From: Thioglobus_B sp964403565
GTDB lineage: Bacteria > Pseudomonadota > Gammaproteobacteria > PS1 > Pseudothioglobaceae
Reading direction: 5' to 3'
Assembly: GCA_964403565.1 (NCBI GenBank)
Contig: CAYOFV010000025.1
Location: 1-15,315, forward strand
DNA length: 15,315 nucleotides
Shown here: one piece after another, positions 7,183-15,154 of the stretch
Layout of the letters: every line of letters begins with the position of its first letter
Position numbering within the stretch: the stretch's first letter is position 1
The notes under the pieces: generated by a model
The model's database searches: none
The model's input: only the letters and a program-made list of their open reading frames with translations
What the model was told of the DNA's origin: nothing
Program-made: the position numbers and the translations under genes

Positions 7183-8352
7183 ATGAAAGATTTACACTTC
7201 GATACTAAAGCTATTCGTGAAGGTTATCGAACAACTCAAGAGCAAGAACATTCTGAGGCTATATTTTTAACCTCAAGCTTTACTTTTGACTCTGCAGAAC
7301 AAGCAGCAAACAGATTCTCTAAAGAAGATCCAGGCAATATCTATGCTAGATTCACCAATCCTACTGTAGATGCATTTGAAAAAAAATTAGCTTCTCTTGA
7401 AGATGGGCAAGCTTGTTGTGCAACAGCATCTGGCATGGCTGCAATCTTTGCCACAATTATGTCACTACTCGAATCAGGTGATCATATTATTGCATCGCGC
7501 AATATGTTTGGCACCTCTATTGTTTTATTAAACTCAATTATTCCTAAATACAATATCGAGGTTAGTTTTGTTGATCTGTCTAATTTAGACGAATGGCAAA
7601 AAGCAATACAGGACAATACAAAGTTATTATTATTAGAAACTCCATCCAACCCGCTTGGAGAGGTGGTAGATATTTCTGCGCTAAGTAAAATTGCCAAAAA
7701 CAATAACGCACTACTAGCAGTTGACAATGCTATTTTGTCTCCAGCTCTACAAAAGCCTTTAAACCTTGGTGCTGATATTGTTATTCACTCTGCAACTAAA
7801 TATATTGATGGACAAGGTAGATGTCTAGCAGGAGCTGTTGTATCTACAGAAGATATAATTGAACAAGTTCACGGCTTTATTCGCACCACTGGCCCAAGTC
7901 TAAGTGCTTTTAATGCTTGGATTGTTCTAAAAGGCCTGGATACTTTAAGTCTTAGAATGAAAGCTCATTCAGACAATGCTCTTAAATTAGCCAAATGGTT
8001 AGAATTGCAAGATAAAGTTGAAACAGTTCACTACTTAGGGCTTGAGTCACACCCGCATCACAACATTGCCAAAGCACAACAATCAGGTTTTGGCGGTATT
8101 GTATCGTTTGAAGTAAAAGGCGGGAAAGATGCTGCATTTAAAGTTATAAATGCTACTGAAATCCTTTCTATAACTGCAAATCTTGGTGATACAAAAACCA
8201 CAATAACTCATCCTGGTACTACAACTCATGGCCGTTTAAGTGATGAAGAAAAACAAAAAGCCAAAATAAGTGACGGCTTAATTAGAATTTCTGTTGGCTT
8301 AGAAAACGTAGATGACGTGATAGACGATATAGCAAAAGGACTTTCGGTATAA
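7183..8352 (+). CDS. metZ: O-succinylhomoserine sulfhydrylase
   Basis: This PLP enzyme of the Cys/Met metabolism family is most like MetZ of Pseudomonas, which uses sulfide and O-succinylhomoserine to make homocysteine for methionine. From ATG 7183 it is 389 residues. Seen are the N-terminal DTKAIREGY, YARFTNPTV, ATASGMAAI, the cofactor aspartate segment LLAVDNAILSPALQKPL, the Schiff-base lysine in HSATKYIDGQGR (K206), and the C-terminal NLGDTKTTITHPGTTTHGRL. The purF-metZ order is the same as in Pseudomonas, which supports MetZ rather than MetB, MetC or MetY, but substrate choice is not certain from sequence. An in-frame TTG at 7165 would add six residues (QNYLK) that homologues do not need. 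Neither start has a clear Shine-Dalgarno. Confidence 0.88.
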   Translation: MKDLHFDTKAIREGYRTTQEQEHSEAIFLTSSFTFDSAEQAANRFSKEDPGNIYARFTNPTVDAFEKKLASLEDGQACCATASGMAAIFATIMSLLESGDHIIASRNMFGTSIVLLNSIIPKYNIEVSFVDLSNLDEWQKAIQDNTKLLLLETPSNPLGEVVDISALSKIAKNNNALLAVDNAILSPALQKPLNLGADIVIHSATKYIDGQGRCLAGAVVSTEDIIEQVHGFIRTTGPSLSAFNAWIVLKGLDTLSLRMKAHSDNALKLAKWLELQDKVETVHYLGLESHPHHNIAKAQQSGFGGIVSFEVKGGKDAAFKVINATEILSITANLGDTKTTITHPGTTTHGRLSDEEKQKAKISDGLIRISVGLENVDDVIDDIAKGLSV

Positions 8353-8353
8353 T
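8348..8353 (+). promoter_or_regulatory. Candidate -10 element for fabA-fabB
   Basis: A perfect TATAAT overlaps the metZ stop codon and would give a leader of about 20 nt before the fabA ATG. There is no recognisable -35. A second candidate, TGTTATAAAT with the extended -10 TG (8368-8377), lies only 4-5 nt before ATG. Neither is decisive. fabA has no Shine-Dalgarno. Confidence 0.3.
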
Positions 8354-8380
8354 TTTTAAAAAAACATTGTTATAAATAAT

Positions 8381-8890
8381 ATGCAAAATTCATTTTCATA
8401 CGAAGAATTAATCAAATGTGGCAACGGTGAATTATTTGGCCCGGGCAATGCACAACTGCCTCAGCCGCCAATGCTAATGTTTGATCGTATTACCCATATT
8501 TCACAAGAAGGTGGAGAGTACGGCAAAGGCGAAATTATCGCTGAGTTAGATATTAAGCCTGAGTTATGGTTTTTTGACTGTCATTTTAACGAAGATCCAG
8601 TTATGCCTGGTTGTCTAGGTGTTGATGCAATGTGGCAGCTTATTGGATTCTACTTAGGCTGGTTAGGTGGTCCTGGTCGTGGTCGTGCACTTGGTGCTGG
8701 TAATATTAAATTTACCGGTCAAGTTTTACCAAATGCCAAAAAAGTAACCTATAGAATTAGCCTTTCACGCGTTATTGCGCGTAAATTATTTATGGGTATA
8801 GGTGATGCCACCATGGAAGTAGATGGCAAAATTATTTATGAGGCAACTAATTTAAAAGTTGGTCTATTTACTGACACATCAAGTTTCTAA
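8381..8890 (+). CDS. fabA: 3-hydroxydecanoyl-ACP dehydratase / isomerase
   Basis: FabA dehydrates 3-hydroxydecanoyl-ACP and isomerises the trans-2 product to cis-3-decenoyl-ACP. This is the branch point to unsaturated fatty acids in the oxygen-independent pathway. The 169-residue length is close to the 171 of E. coli. The hot-dog fold active site is complete: H68 in FFDCHFNEDPVMPGCLG and D82 in VDAMWQLIGFYLGWLGG. The downstream RALGAGNIKFTGQVLP segment separates FabA from FabZ, which is shorter and lacks it. The stop overlaps the fabB start by one base (TAATG, 8888-8892), so the two are translated as a pair. Confidence 0.97.
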   Translation: MQNSFSYEELIKCGNGELFGPGNAQLPQPPMLMFDRITHISQEGGEYGKGEIIAELDIKPELWFFDCHFNEDPVMPGCLGVDAMWQLIGFYLGWLGGPGRGRALGAGNIKFTGQVLPNAKKVTYRISLSRVIARKLFMGIGDATMEVDGKIIYEATNLKVGLFTDTSSF

Positions 8891-10107
8891 TGCAAAGAGT
8901 AGTAATTACAGGAATGGGTATTGTCTCTAGTTTAGGGGCAAATTGTACAGAGGTTTTAGAATCATTAAAAACTGCAAAATCAGGTATTAAATTTGACCAA
9001 AGCTATGCTGACTTAGGTCTACGTTCACATGTGTCAGGGCAAATTCCTGAAATAGACACATCAGAAGTTATCGATCGTAAAATGAAACGCTTTATGGCAG
9101 ATGCTGCAATTTATAGCGCAGTAGCACTTGATGAAGCAATTAAACAATCAGGCCTAACTAAAGAACAAATTTCAAATCCACATACTGGTCTTATTATGGG
9201 ATCAGGTGGCGCTTCAAACCAAAATGTAGTTGAAGCTGCAGATATCCTTAGAGAAAAAGGCATTAAACGTGTTGGCCCGTACCGTGTTCCTAGAACTATG
9301 GGCTCTACTACTTCTGCGTGCTTATCAACAATGTTTGAAATTAAGGGTATTAATTACTCTATTAGCTCTGCATGTTCTACATCGGCACACTGTATTGGTA
9401 ACGCCATGGAACAGATTCAAATGGGCAAACAAGATGTTGTTTTTGCCGGCGGTGGTGAAGAACTAGATTGGTCACTTACAATGTTATTTGATGCAATGGG
9501 CGCTCTATCATCTAAATACAATGAAACACCTAATAAAGCTTCTCGTGCATATGACGCTGATCGCGATGGTTTTGTTATCTCTGGTGGTGGCGGTGCTTTA
9601 GTACTAGAATCACTTGAACACGCACAAGCACGTGGTGCAACAATCATAGCTGAAGTTACTGGATATGGCGCAACATCTGATGGATATGATATGGTAGCTC
9701 CATCAGGAGAAGGTGCAAAGCGCTGCATGGAATTAGCTATGTCAACAGTTGATGGCCCAATTGACTACATCAATGCGCATGGAACATCTACACCAGTTGG
9801 TGATGTTAAAGAACTAGGTGCAATTAAAGAAGTATTTGGCAGTGATATTCCTAATATTGGCTCAACTAAATCACTTTCAGGTCATGCTCTTGGTGCAGCT
9901 GGTGTTAATGAATCAATTTATTCATTACTCATGTTGCAAAATGACTTTATGACAGAATCTGTAAATATTGAAAACCTCGATGAAGAAGCTAAAGATATGC
10001 CAATTGTAAATGCTACAACTATTCAGTCACTTAATCGAATAATGTCTAATAGTTTTGGATTTGGCGGTACTAATGCTTGCTTAATTTTTGAAAAATTTAA
10101 AGACTAG
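8890..10107 (+). CDS. fabB: 3-oxoacyl-ACP synthase I
   Basis: FabB elongates the cis-3-decenoyl-ACP made by FabA, so the pair produces the long unsaturated acyl chains needed for membrane fluidity. The 405 residues fit FabB (E. coli 406). The Cys-His-His catalytic set is visible at C162 (SSACSTSAHC), H297 (NAHGTSTPVGD) and H332 (SGHALGAAG), with K327 in TKSLSGH. The C-terminal NSFGFGGTNACLIFE is typical of condensing enzymes. The fabA neighbour and the RVVITGMGIVSSLG start favour FabB over FabF. There is no Shine-Dalgarno; the start lies in a TAATG overlap with fabA, implying translational coupling. Confidence 0.96.
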   Translation: MQRVVITGMGIVSSLGANCTEVLESLKTAKSGIKFDQSYADLGLRSHVSGQIPEIDTSEVIDRKMKRFMADAAIYSAVALDEAIKQSGLTKEQISNPHTGLIMGSGGASNQNVVEAADILREKGIKRVGPYRVPRTMGSTTSACLSTMFEIKGINYSISSACSTSAHCIGNAMEQIQMGKQDVVFAGGGEELDWSLTMLFDAMGALSSKYNETPNKASRAYDADRDGFVISGGGGALVLESLEHAQARGATIIAEVTGYGATSDGYDMVAPSGEGAKRCMELAMSTVDGPIDYINAHGTSTPVGDVKELGAIKEVFGSDIPNIGSTKSLSGHALGAAGVNESIYSLLMLQNDFMTESVNIENLDEEAKDMPIVNATTIQSLNRIMSNSFGFGGTNACLIFEKFKD

Positions 10108-10150
10108 CCCCACAACTCCACTTTAGTTTTAAAAAAACCAACTTATAGCC

Positions 10151-10180
10151 AACAAAACTCTGATTAATAAGTGTTTTGTT
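10151..10180. repeat. Inverted repeat AACAAAAC / GTTTTGTT
   Basis: Eight bases at 10151-10158 pair perfectly with 10173-10180 across a 14-base loop. The stem is AT-rich and not followed directly by a T-run on either strand. On the minus strand seven T lie about 13 nt beyond it, which could help end the secF transcript. This is a weak candidate only. Confidence 0.35.
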
Positions 10181-10194
10181 CTTATGCAAGGCGT

Positions 10195-10252
10195 ATTGTA
10201 AAAAATACGAGAGAGCATATAATCTAATATGTGACTGAGAATTTTTTACAAT
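10195..10252. terminator. 12-bp perfect inverted repeat, possible bidirectional terminator
   Basis: ATTGTAAAAAAT at 10195-10206 is the exact reverse complement of 10241-10252. The 34-base loop contains a smaller hairpin, CATAT/ATATG (10216-10220 with 10227-10231). On either strand the 3' arm carries six T. That would suit an AT-rich bidirectional terminator between the convergent fabB and secF genes, but the stem has few G-C pairs and the loop is long. It could also be a protein binding site. Confidence 0.4.
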
Positions 10253-10281
10253 TCAACACCGCAGAAGGTCAAAAGACGAAG

Positions 10282-11208
10282 TTAAGGTCTGGCGTCAATC
10301 TCTTGCTCTTCTTTCTCTGAAGGCAGTAAATCTTGCTTAGTAATACCAAGTACTAAAATCATTGAGCTTGCAACATAGATTGAAGAGTATGTACCAATCA
10401 CTACACCGATAAGTAACGCTGTAGCAAAACCATGGATAATCTCACCACCTAAAAAGAATAAAGCTAACAACACTATTAACGTTGTTAATGAAGTCATAAT
10501 TGTTCTAGATAAGGTTTGATTTAGTGCACCATTAGTAATCTGATTTGGATCAATGTGTCGTGTTGATAAAAAGTTTTCACGAATGCGATCAAATACTACA
10601 ATCGTATCATTTAATGAGTAACCAATAACCGCTAAGATTGCTGCTAGTACAGTTAAATCAAATTCAATTTGAAAAATTGAGAAAAAACCCAAAGTAATAA
10701 TAACATCGTGGACTAATGCTGAAATCGACCCTAAAGCAAAACGATATTCAAAACGCACTGCAACATAGATCAAAATACCTATAAGCGCATATAACATAGC
10801 CAAACCACCATCATTAGTAAGCTCTTCACCAACCTTTGGACCTACAAACTCAACTCGACGAATATCAACATTATCACCAAGAAGCTGAATAATTTTTGAA
10901 CTAAGCTTAGCACTAGATATTTTTTGCGGCTCAAGGCGTATAAGCACCTCTTTAGGTGAGCCAAAATACTGTACATTAACTCCATTAAAGTTAGCATCTG
11001 CAAGAGTAGATCTAATTTGATCTAGATTAGCATTTTCTTGGTATCCGGCCTCAATTAGTGTACCGCCTGTAAAGTCAATACCAAACTTAAGACCTTGTGT
11101 TGCAAGAGATGCGATACTAGCAACGATTAATACTAATGAAAAAATAATCGCATAAGTTTTTCTACCAACAAAATCAATTGTAGGAATATTTAATGCTTTC
11201 ATGCTCAT
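10282..11208 (-). CDS. secF: Protein translocase subunit SecF
   Basis: SecF is the partner of SecD in the inner-membrane SecDF complex, which uses the proton gradient to help pull proteins through SecYEG. The 308 residues have one N-terminal helix (about 19-36), the periplasmic entry motif KFGIDFTGGT (41-50), a periplasmic domain, and a C-terminal group of five helices. The group includes GYSLNDTIVVFDRIREN (196-212), the conserved helix-4 region of the RND fold that carries proton-transfer residues in SecF. The start ATG overlaps the secD stop (ATGA on the minus strand) and is set by a strong GAGGAG ribosome site. A second ATG six bases in is too far from that site. The C-terminal tail is acidic. 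Confidence 0.97.
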   Translation of the reverse strand: MSMKALNIPTIDFVGRKTYAIIFSLVLIVASIASLATQGLKFGIDFTGGTLIEAGYQENANLDQIRSTLADANFNGVNVQYFGSPKEVLIRLEPQKISSAKLSSKIIQLLGDNVDIRRVEFVGPKVGEELTNDGGLAMLYALIGILIYVAVRFEYRFALGSISALVHDVIITLGFFSIFQIEFDLTVLAAILAVIGYSLNDTIVVFDRIRENFLSTRHIDPNQITNGALNQTLSRTIMTSLTTLIVLLALFFLGGEIIHGFATALLIGVVIGTYSSIYVASSMILVLGITKQDLLPSEKEEQEIDARP

Positions 11209-13058
11209 ATTGACAACTCCTCAATCTTTTTCGTCCCATAAATCTTGTTAATAATTGCGCGAGATACAATAATTGCAGTAAACATAGATGTCAAAATACC
11301 AATCGATAAAGTAATAGCAAAGCCTTTAATTGGGCCTGTGCCAAAACTAAATAGTACAACGGATGCAATCAATGTAGTTATATTTGCATCTGCAATTGTC
11401 AGCAGTGCTTTGTCATAACCGCTAGAAATAGCTTTTTGCAGATTGCTATTTACACCAATCTCTTCTTTGATGCGCTCAAAAATCAATACATTGGCATCAA
11501 CCGCCATACCTACTGTAAGTACAATGCCTGCAATACCTGGAAGTGTAAGTGTTGCTTGCAGCAATGATAAAACCGATACTATCATCACCAAGTTTAAAGT
11601 TAAAGCTACATTTGCCACCATGCCAAATACTCTATAGCGTAGGGCCATAAATATAAGTACTAAGATAAAGCCAACGATAACACTTAAAACACCCTTTTCA
11701 ATATTGTCAGCTCCAAGCGAAGGACCGATAGTTCTTTCTTCGATAATTTCAATTGGTGCTGAAAGTGAGCCCGCTCTTAATAACAGCGCTAAATTTCTTG
11801 CCTCACGTGCGCTATCTATGCCAGTAATCTGAAAACGCGAAGAAAATGTACCTTGAATGGTTGCAGCATTAATAATATCTTTTGTCGTTGTGCGTTTTTT
11901 AACCGCCTTACCATTTTCTAAAATAGTCTCTACTTTATTCTCAATAAACACCACTGCCATACGATGATGCAGGTATTTTTTGGTAGTATCAAGCATTGAT
12001 TTTCCGCCAGCATTATCCAGTGTAATATTAACCATTGGTGTTGAGCTGTCTTGATCGATTCCAGATGCAGCACCTGTAATATTCTCACCTGTGGCAATTA
12101 CTCTGGTTTTTAGTAACAGTGGCCTGCCATCTTTAAAATAATATAATTTTGACCCAATTGGAGTTTTGCCTGAGCCTATAGCTGTTTGCGGATCATTTTT
12201 CTCATCTACAAGCCTAAATTCTAAGGTTGCCACTGCACCCAAAATCTCTTTAGCACGAGCAGTGTCTTGCACACCAGGAAGCTGTACTACAATACGATCC
12301 ACACCCTGTTGCTGAATAATTGGCTCAGCCACACCAAGCTCATTTACACGGTTTCTAAGAGTTGTTATATTCTGCTTAAGTGCGCCTTTTTTTGCTTCTT
12401 TAAGAGCTTGCGGACTTATGCCAATTGTTATATCTGCCTCACCTTGGTTTTCGTTTTCAATCTCAATTAAATCGGGAAGATCATCTTTGATTAATTTTCT
12501 AGCCTTGTCTTTTGCCTCAATAGTTTTAAGAGTAACTACAATATTACTATCTTGTTTTTTGATTCTTTTATACAGTCTATCTTCACGCAACAATGCTCTT
12601 AACTCGTTGTATGATTTATCAATCTGCATACTTTCAACCGCTTGCATATCTACTTCAAGTAAGAAATGCACACCGCCACGCAAATCAAGACCTAACGACA
12701 TAGCCTTACCACCAATATCTGCAAGCCACAATGGTATAGATGGTGCAAGATTAAGTGCAACTACATAGTTTCTTCCTAAATCACGCTTAAGTAGTTCTTT
12801 TGCTTGTAGTTGGCTTTCATTGTCAGAAAACCTAACCAATATGCGCCTATTGGTAAAAGCAGCTGATTTATAATCAATATTTTTAGATTTAAGTGTAGAC
12901 TCAACCTTGCCAATATCCTCTTCACTTAGCACAACATTGCCGCTACTTGATATTTGCACTGCCAGATCCGATCCAAAAATATTTGGCAAAGCGTATAGTG
13001 CTGCAATAAATATAAAAAATGCAATTAGTGCATTCTTAAGTGGTGAGAATTGATTCAT
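11205..13058 (-). CDS. secD: Protein translocase subunit SecD
   Basis: SecD is the large subunit of the SecDF accessory complex of the Sec translocon. At 617 residues it matches the E. coli length (615). It has an N-terminal membrane helix (about 10-27), the conserved LGLDLRGGVHFLLEVDM (122-138) opening the large periplasmic domain, and the ELGVAEPIIQQQG and IVVQLPGVQD segments. The C-terminal membrane block includes RAGSLSAPIEIIEERTIGPSLG and VGMAVDANVLIFERIKEE (about 515-532). The start lies 15 bp after yajC with only a weak AGCAG upstream. yajC-secD-secF is the standard gammaproteobacterial order. Confidence 0.97.
   Translation of the reverse strand: MNQFSPLKNALIAFFIFIAALYALPNIFGSDLAVQISSSGNVVLSEEDIGKVESTLKSKNIDYKSAAFTNRRILVRFSDNESQLQAKELLKRDLGRNYVVALNLAPSIPLWLADIGGKAMSLGLDLRGGVHFLLEVDMQAVESMQIDKSYNELRALLREDRLYKRIKKQDSNIVVTLKTIEAKDKARKLIKDDLPDLIEIENENQGEADITIGISPQALKEAKKGALKQNITTLRNRVNELGVAEPIIQQQGVDRIVVQLPGVQDTARAKEILGAVATLEFRLVDEKNDPQTAIGSGKTPIGSKLYYFKDGRPLLLKTRVIATGENITGAASGIDQDSSTPMVNITLDNAGGKSMLDTTKKYLHHRMAVVFIENKVETILENGKAVKKRTTTKDIINAATIQGTFSSRFQITGIDSAREARNLALLLRAGSLSAPIEIIEERTIGPSLGADNIEKGVLSVIVGFILVLIFMALRYRVFGMVANVALTLNLVMIVSVLSLLQATLTLPGIAGIVLTVGMAVDANVLIFERIKEEIGVNSNLQKAISSGYDKALLTIADANITTLIASVVLFSFGTGPIKGFAITLSIGILTSMFTAIIVSRAIINKIYGTKKIEELSI
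11217..11222 (-). promoter_or_regulatory. Ribosome binding site of secF within secD
   Basis: The complement reads GAGGAG, 8 nt before ATG 11208, and forms the last glutamate codons of secD. It selects the ATG that overlaps the secD stop rather than the internal ATG at 11202, which would be 14 nt away. Confidence 0.7.
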
Positions 13059-13073
13059 AGACTGCTATATTAA

Positions 13074-13412
13074 TTAAATTTTTGCACTACCTTTTGGCAT
13101 TTTTTGGTTAATGCCTTGTTTTTGCACTTTAACCACCACACCATCAGCAATTTGCAATGTAGCAAAAGTGTCATCAACAGACTCTACTGTACCTAGCACT
13201 CCGCCATTGGTAACTACCTCATCGCCTTTTTTTAGCTCATTGATTAATGTTTTGTGTTCTTTTGCACGTTTTTGCTGTGGTCTGATAAGTAAAAAATACA
13301 TCAGCACAAACATAATAATTAAAAATGGCAATCCGCCTAATGGATCTGAAGACCCTTGTGATGCAGCACCTTCGGCAAATGCTGGTGAAATAAATAAATC
13401 TAATAATTGCAT
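13074..13412 (-). CDS. yajC: Sec translocon accessory protein YajC
   Basis: YajC is a small single-span inner-membrane protein that associates with SecDF and SecYEG. The 112 residues show one hydrophobic helix (about 28-43) and then the family signature FLLIRPQQKRAKEHK (40-54). The cytoplasmic motif LKKGDEVVTNGGVLGTVESV follows. An AAGGGAG ribosome site (complement of 13418-13424) lies 5 nt before the start and overlaps the serS stop codon, so the gene is tightly linked to serS. In many relatives tgt and queA precede yajC instead. Confidence 0.96.
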   Translation of the reverse strand: MQLLDLFISPAFAEGAASQGSSDPLGGLPFLIIMFVLMYFLLIRPQQKRAKEHKTLINELKKGDEVVTNGGVLGTVESVDDTFATLQIADGVVVKVQKQGINQKMPKGSAKI

Positions 13413-13422
13413 AATATCTCCC

Positions 13423-14712
13423 TTAATTAATAACTTCTAAACCGCCCATGTAGCTCTTAAGTACTTCTGGGACTTTAATCGAACCATCTGCTTGCTGATA
13501 ATTTTCAATAACAGCAACTAAAGTTCTACCTACTGCAAGACCTGAGCCATTTAATGTATGTAATAACTCTGGTTTTCCTGTTTCAGGATTTTTCCATCTA
13601 AGCTGCATTCTACGAGCTTGAAAATCTTCAAAACACGAACATGAAGAAATTTCGCGATAAGTATCTTGAGCTGGCAGCCATACTTCCAAATCATAGGTTT
13701 TTGCACTAGAAAATCCTAAGTCTCCACCGCATAAAACTACTTTTCTATATGGTAAATCCAAAGCTTGCAATATACCTTCTGCATGAGATGTTAACTCTTC
13801 TAAAACTTTATATGAATCTTGGGCTTTTACCACTTGCACAAGCTCAACTTTCTCAAACTGATGTTGACGAATAAGACCTCTAGTATCTCTTCCATACGCT
13901 CCAGCCTCAGATCTAAAACTAGGAGTGTGGGCAACATATTTAATTGGCAGGTCTTCTTCTTTTACCATTTGATCACGCATCATATTGGTAACTGGAACTT
14001 CTGCAGTTGGAATTAGATATAGGGCTTTTGCTTCGCCCTCTTCACCATGTAAATGGGTTTTAAACAGATCTTCTTCGAATTTTGGCAATTGACCAGTACC
14101 ACGAAGTGAGTCACTATTTACCAAGTATGGTACGTAGGTTTCAGTATAACCATTAACTTCTGTGTGTTGATCAAGCATAAACTGAGTAAGCGCTCTATGC
14201 ATACGTGCAATCTTGCCTGTCATTACTGAAAAGCGCGCACCTGATATTTTTGCAGCTGTAGCAAAATCTAAACCGTGCAACTCACCTAAATCCACATGGT
14301 CTTTTACAGCAAAGTCAAAACTTGCAGGCTCTCCCCATTTACTAACCTCAATATTATCATCCTCAGAGTTTCCCTCTGGTACCGATTCATGTGGAGTATT
14401 AGGCAGTGACATTGCAATATTTTCAATTTTTTCTTGAATTGAATTTAGCTCGTTCTTTGCATTATCTAGCTTGTCACCCAGGTCAGCAACTTCAGCCAAA
14501 AGCGGTTGAATATCTTCTCCAGCAGCCTTGGCTTTGCCAATTGATTTCGACTTGGTATTACGCAGATTTTGCAAATCCTGAGTTTCAACCTGAATTTTTT
14601 TACGTGAATTTTCTAAATTTGATAACTCGTTGATATCAAAAGAAAAATTACGCTTTGATAGCTGTTTAGCTACCAATTCAATGTCATTTCTAAGTTGCTT
14701 TTTACTAAGCAT
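13423..14712 (-). CDS. serS: Serine--tRNA ligase
   Basis: Seryl-tRNA synthetase is a class II enzyme that charges tRNA-Ser (and tRNA-Sec where present) with serine. The 429 residues match the bacterial norm (E. coli 430). An N-terminal helical arm (about 25-105, charged and heptad-like, including KSIGKAKAAGEDI) binds the long variable arm of the tRNA. The catalytic core shows IPTAEVPVTN (about 229-238), motif 2 FRSEAGAYGRDTRGLIRQHQFEK in two blocks near 264-286, and motif 3 LNGSGLAVGRTLVAVIENYQ (about 384-403). A purine-rich AAGGAA lies 14 nt before the ATG, too far for a normal ribosome site, so initiation here is unusual or weak. serS heads a unit with yajC-secD-secF. Confidence 0.97.
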   Translation of the reverse strand: MLSKKQLRNDIELVAKQLSKRNFSFDINELSNLENSRKKIQVETQDLQNLRNTKSKSIGKAKAAGEDIQPLLAEVADLGDKLDNAKNELNSIQEKIENIAMSLPNTPHESVPEGNSEDDNIEVSKWGEPASFDFAVKDHVDLGELHGLDFATAAKISGARFSVMTGKIARMHRALTQFMLDQHTEVNGYTETYVPYLVNSDSLRGTGQLPKFEEDLFKTHLHGEEGEAKALYLIPTAEVPVTNMMRDQMVKEEDLPIKYVAHTPSFRSEAGAYGRDTRGLIRQHQFEKVELVQVVKAQDSYKVLEELTSHAEGILQALDLPYRKVVLCGGDLGFSSAKTYDLEVWLPAQDTYREISSCSCFEDFQARRMQLRWKNPETGKPELLHTLNGSGLAVGRTLVAVIENYQQADGSIKVPEVLKSYMGGLEVIN

Positions 14713-14796
14713 TGTTATATAATGATTTCCTTATATAGATTTGAAGTTTAAGTTGATACTTATCTTCTCATTAAAACTAATTCAGGAAATTATACT
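14713..14796 (+). other. Divergent spacer between serS and the rhodanese gene
   Basis: These 84 bp must hold promoters for both directions unless they lie inside the genes. On the plus strand TTGATA (14753-14758) is a fair -35, but the -10 at the right distance (ACTAAT, 14776-14781) is poor. A good AGGA (14784-14787) sits 9 nt before the rhodanese ATG. I saw no tRNA or T-box-like structure ahead of serS. Confidence 0.5.
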
Positions 14797-15084
14797 ATGT
14801 TTAACTCATTTTCAAGCAGTGATGCTTGCAAACTATTAGCTAATGGCGCACAGCTTGTAGATGTTCGCTCGTCTAGTGAATTTGCTCGTGGCGCATTACC
14901 AAATGCTATTAATCTACCACTTCAGGCAATTATGTCTGCAGATCAAGTAATTAGTCGTGATAAGCCTATTATTCTTTACTGTGTTACTGGGGCGCGTTCT
15001 TCAACTGCAAAAAACTACCTTACACAGATGGGTTTTGATGATGTACACGATTTAGGCTCTTTCAGAAACTATACTTGCGAATAA
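14797..15084 (+). CDS. Single-domain rhodanese-like protein
   Basis: This small sulfurtransferase-type protein has one rhodanese domain and 95 residues. The domain shows the usual order: LVDVRSSSEFARGALPNAINLPL (20-42, in two blocks) and then the active-site loop CVTGARS with the persulfide-forming Cys62. The C-terminal LTQMGFDDVHDLGSF follows. The loop CxxGxRS resembles the PspE and GlpE types and suggests sulfur chemistry rather than phosphatase use. No signal peptide is visible, so it is probably cytoplasmic. The specific sulfur donor and acceptor cannot be told. AGGA precedes the start by 9 nt. In a sulfur-oxidising organism it might handle sulfane sulfur, but that depends on the tentative taxonomic placement. 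Confidence 0.88.
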   Translation: MFNSFSSSDACKLLANGAQLVDVRSSSEFARGALPNAINLPLQAIMSADQVISRDKPIILYCVTGARSSTAKNYLTQMGFDDVHDLGSFRNYTCE

Positions 15085-15109
15085 AACAAGTGCTTTGCAC
15101 TACTCTATC

Positions 15110-15138
15110 TTGCTAAAATCCTCTCATACAATTAATAT
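15110..15138 (+). promoter_or_regulatory. Candidate promoter for the gene at 15148
   Basis: TTGCTA (15110-15115) and TAATAT (15133-15138) are separated by 17 bp, and each matches consensus at four of six positions. The start point would fall near 15145, only 3 nt before ATG. There is no Shine-Dalgarno. The -10 lies between the arms of the inverted repeat at 15121-15154, a common arrangement for an operator. Confidence 0.3.
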
Positions 15139-15154
15139 ATTTTTTGTATGAGAG
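15121..15154. repeat. Perfect 10-bp inverted repeat over a start codon
   Basis: CTCTCATACA (15121-15130) and TGTATGAGAG (15145-15154) are exact reverse complements separated by 14 bases of A and T. The right arm contains the ATG (15148-15150) of the next gene. It could be an operator, a hairpin that hides the start codon, or a terminator for the rhodanese gene, although no T-run follows on the plus strand. Confidence 0.6.

Larger units (their letters stand above)
10108..10281 (+). other. Convergent spacer between fabB and secF
   Basis: These 174 bp lie between two genes that end toward each other. No gene or RNA gene was recognised. The spacer holds a run of seven A (10131-10137), a short inverted repeat at 10151-10180 and a 12-bp inverted repeat at 10195-10252. 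It is the expected place for terminators from both sides, but none has the classic GC-rich stem plus T-run. Confidence 0.6.

Noticed and set aside
9417..9728. Open frame of 103 codons on the minus strand within fabB.
   Set aside because: It lies wholly opposite conserved fabB sequence and its proline/serine-rich product looks like a by-product of fabB codon use.
10141..10180. Interlocked pairings (ACTTAT/ATAAGT with AACAAAAC/GTTTTGTT) suggesting a pseudoknot RNA.
   Set aside because: The connecting loop between the 3' arms is zero bases and the pairs are nearly all A-U, which makes a stable pseudoknot unlikely; chance in AT-rich DNA explains it.
12418..12768. Open frame of 116 codons on the plus strand within secD.
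   Set aside because: It is antisense to a conserved part of secD, serine- and leucine-rich as expected of a shadow frame, with no family resemblance.
15089..15101. Small hairpin AGTGC-TTT-GCACT after the rhodanese gene as a terminator.
   Set aside because: The stem is only five pairs and no T-run follows.
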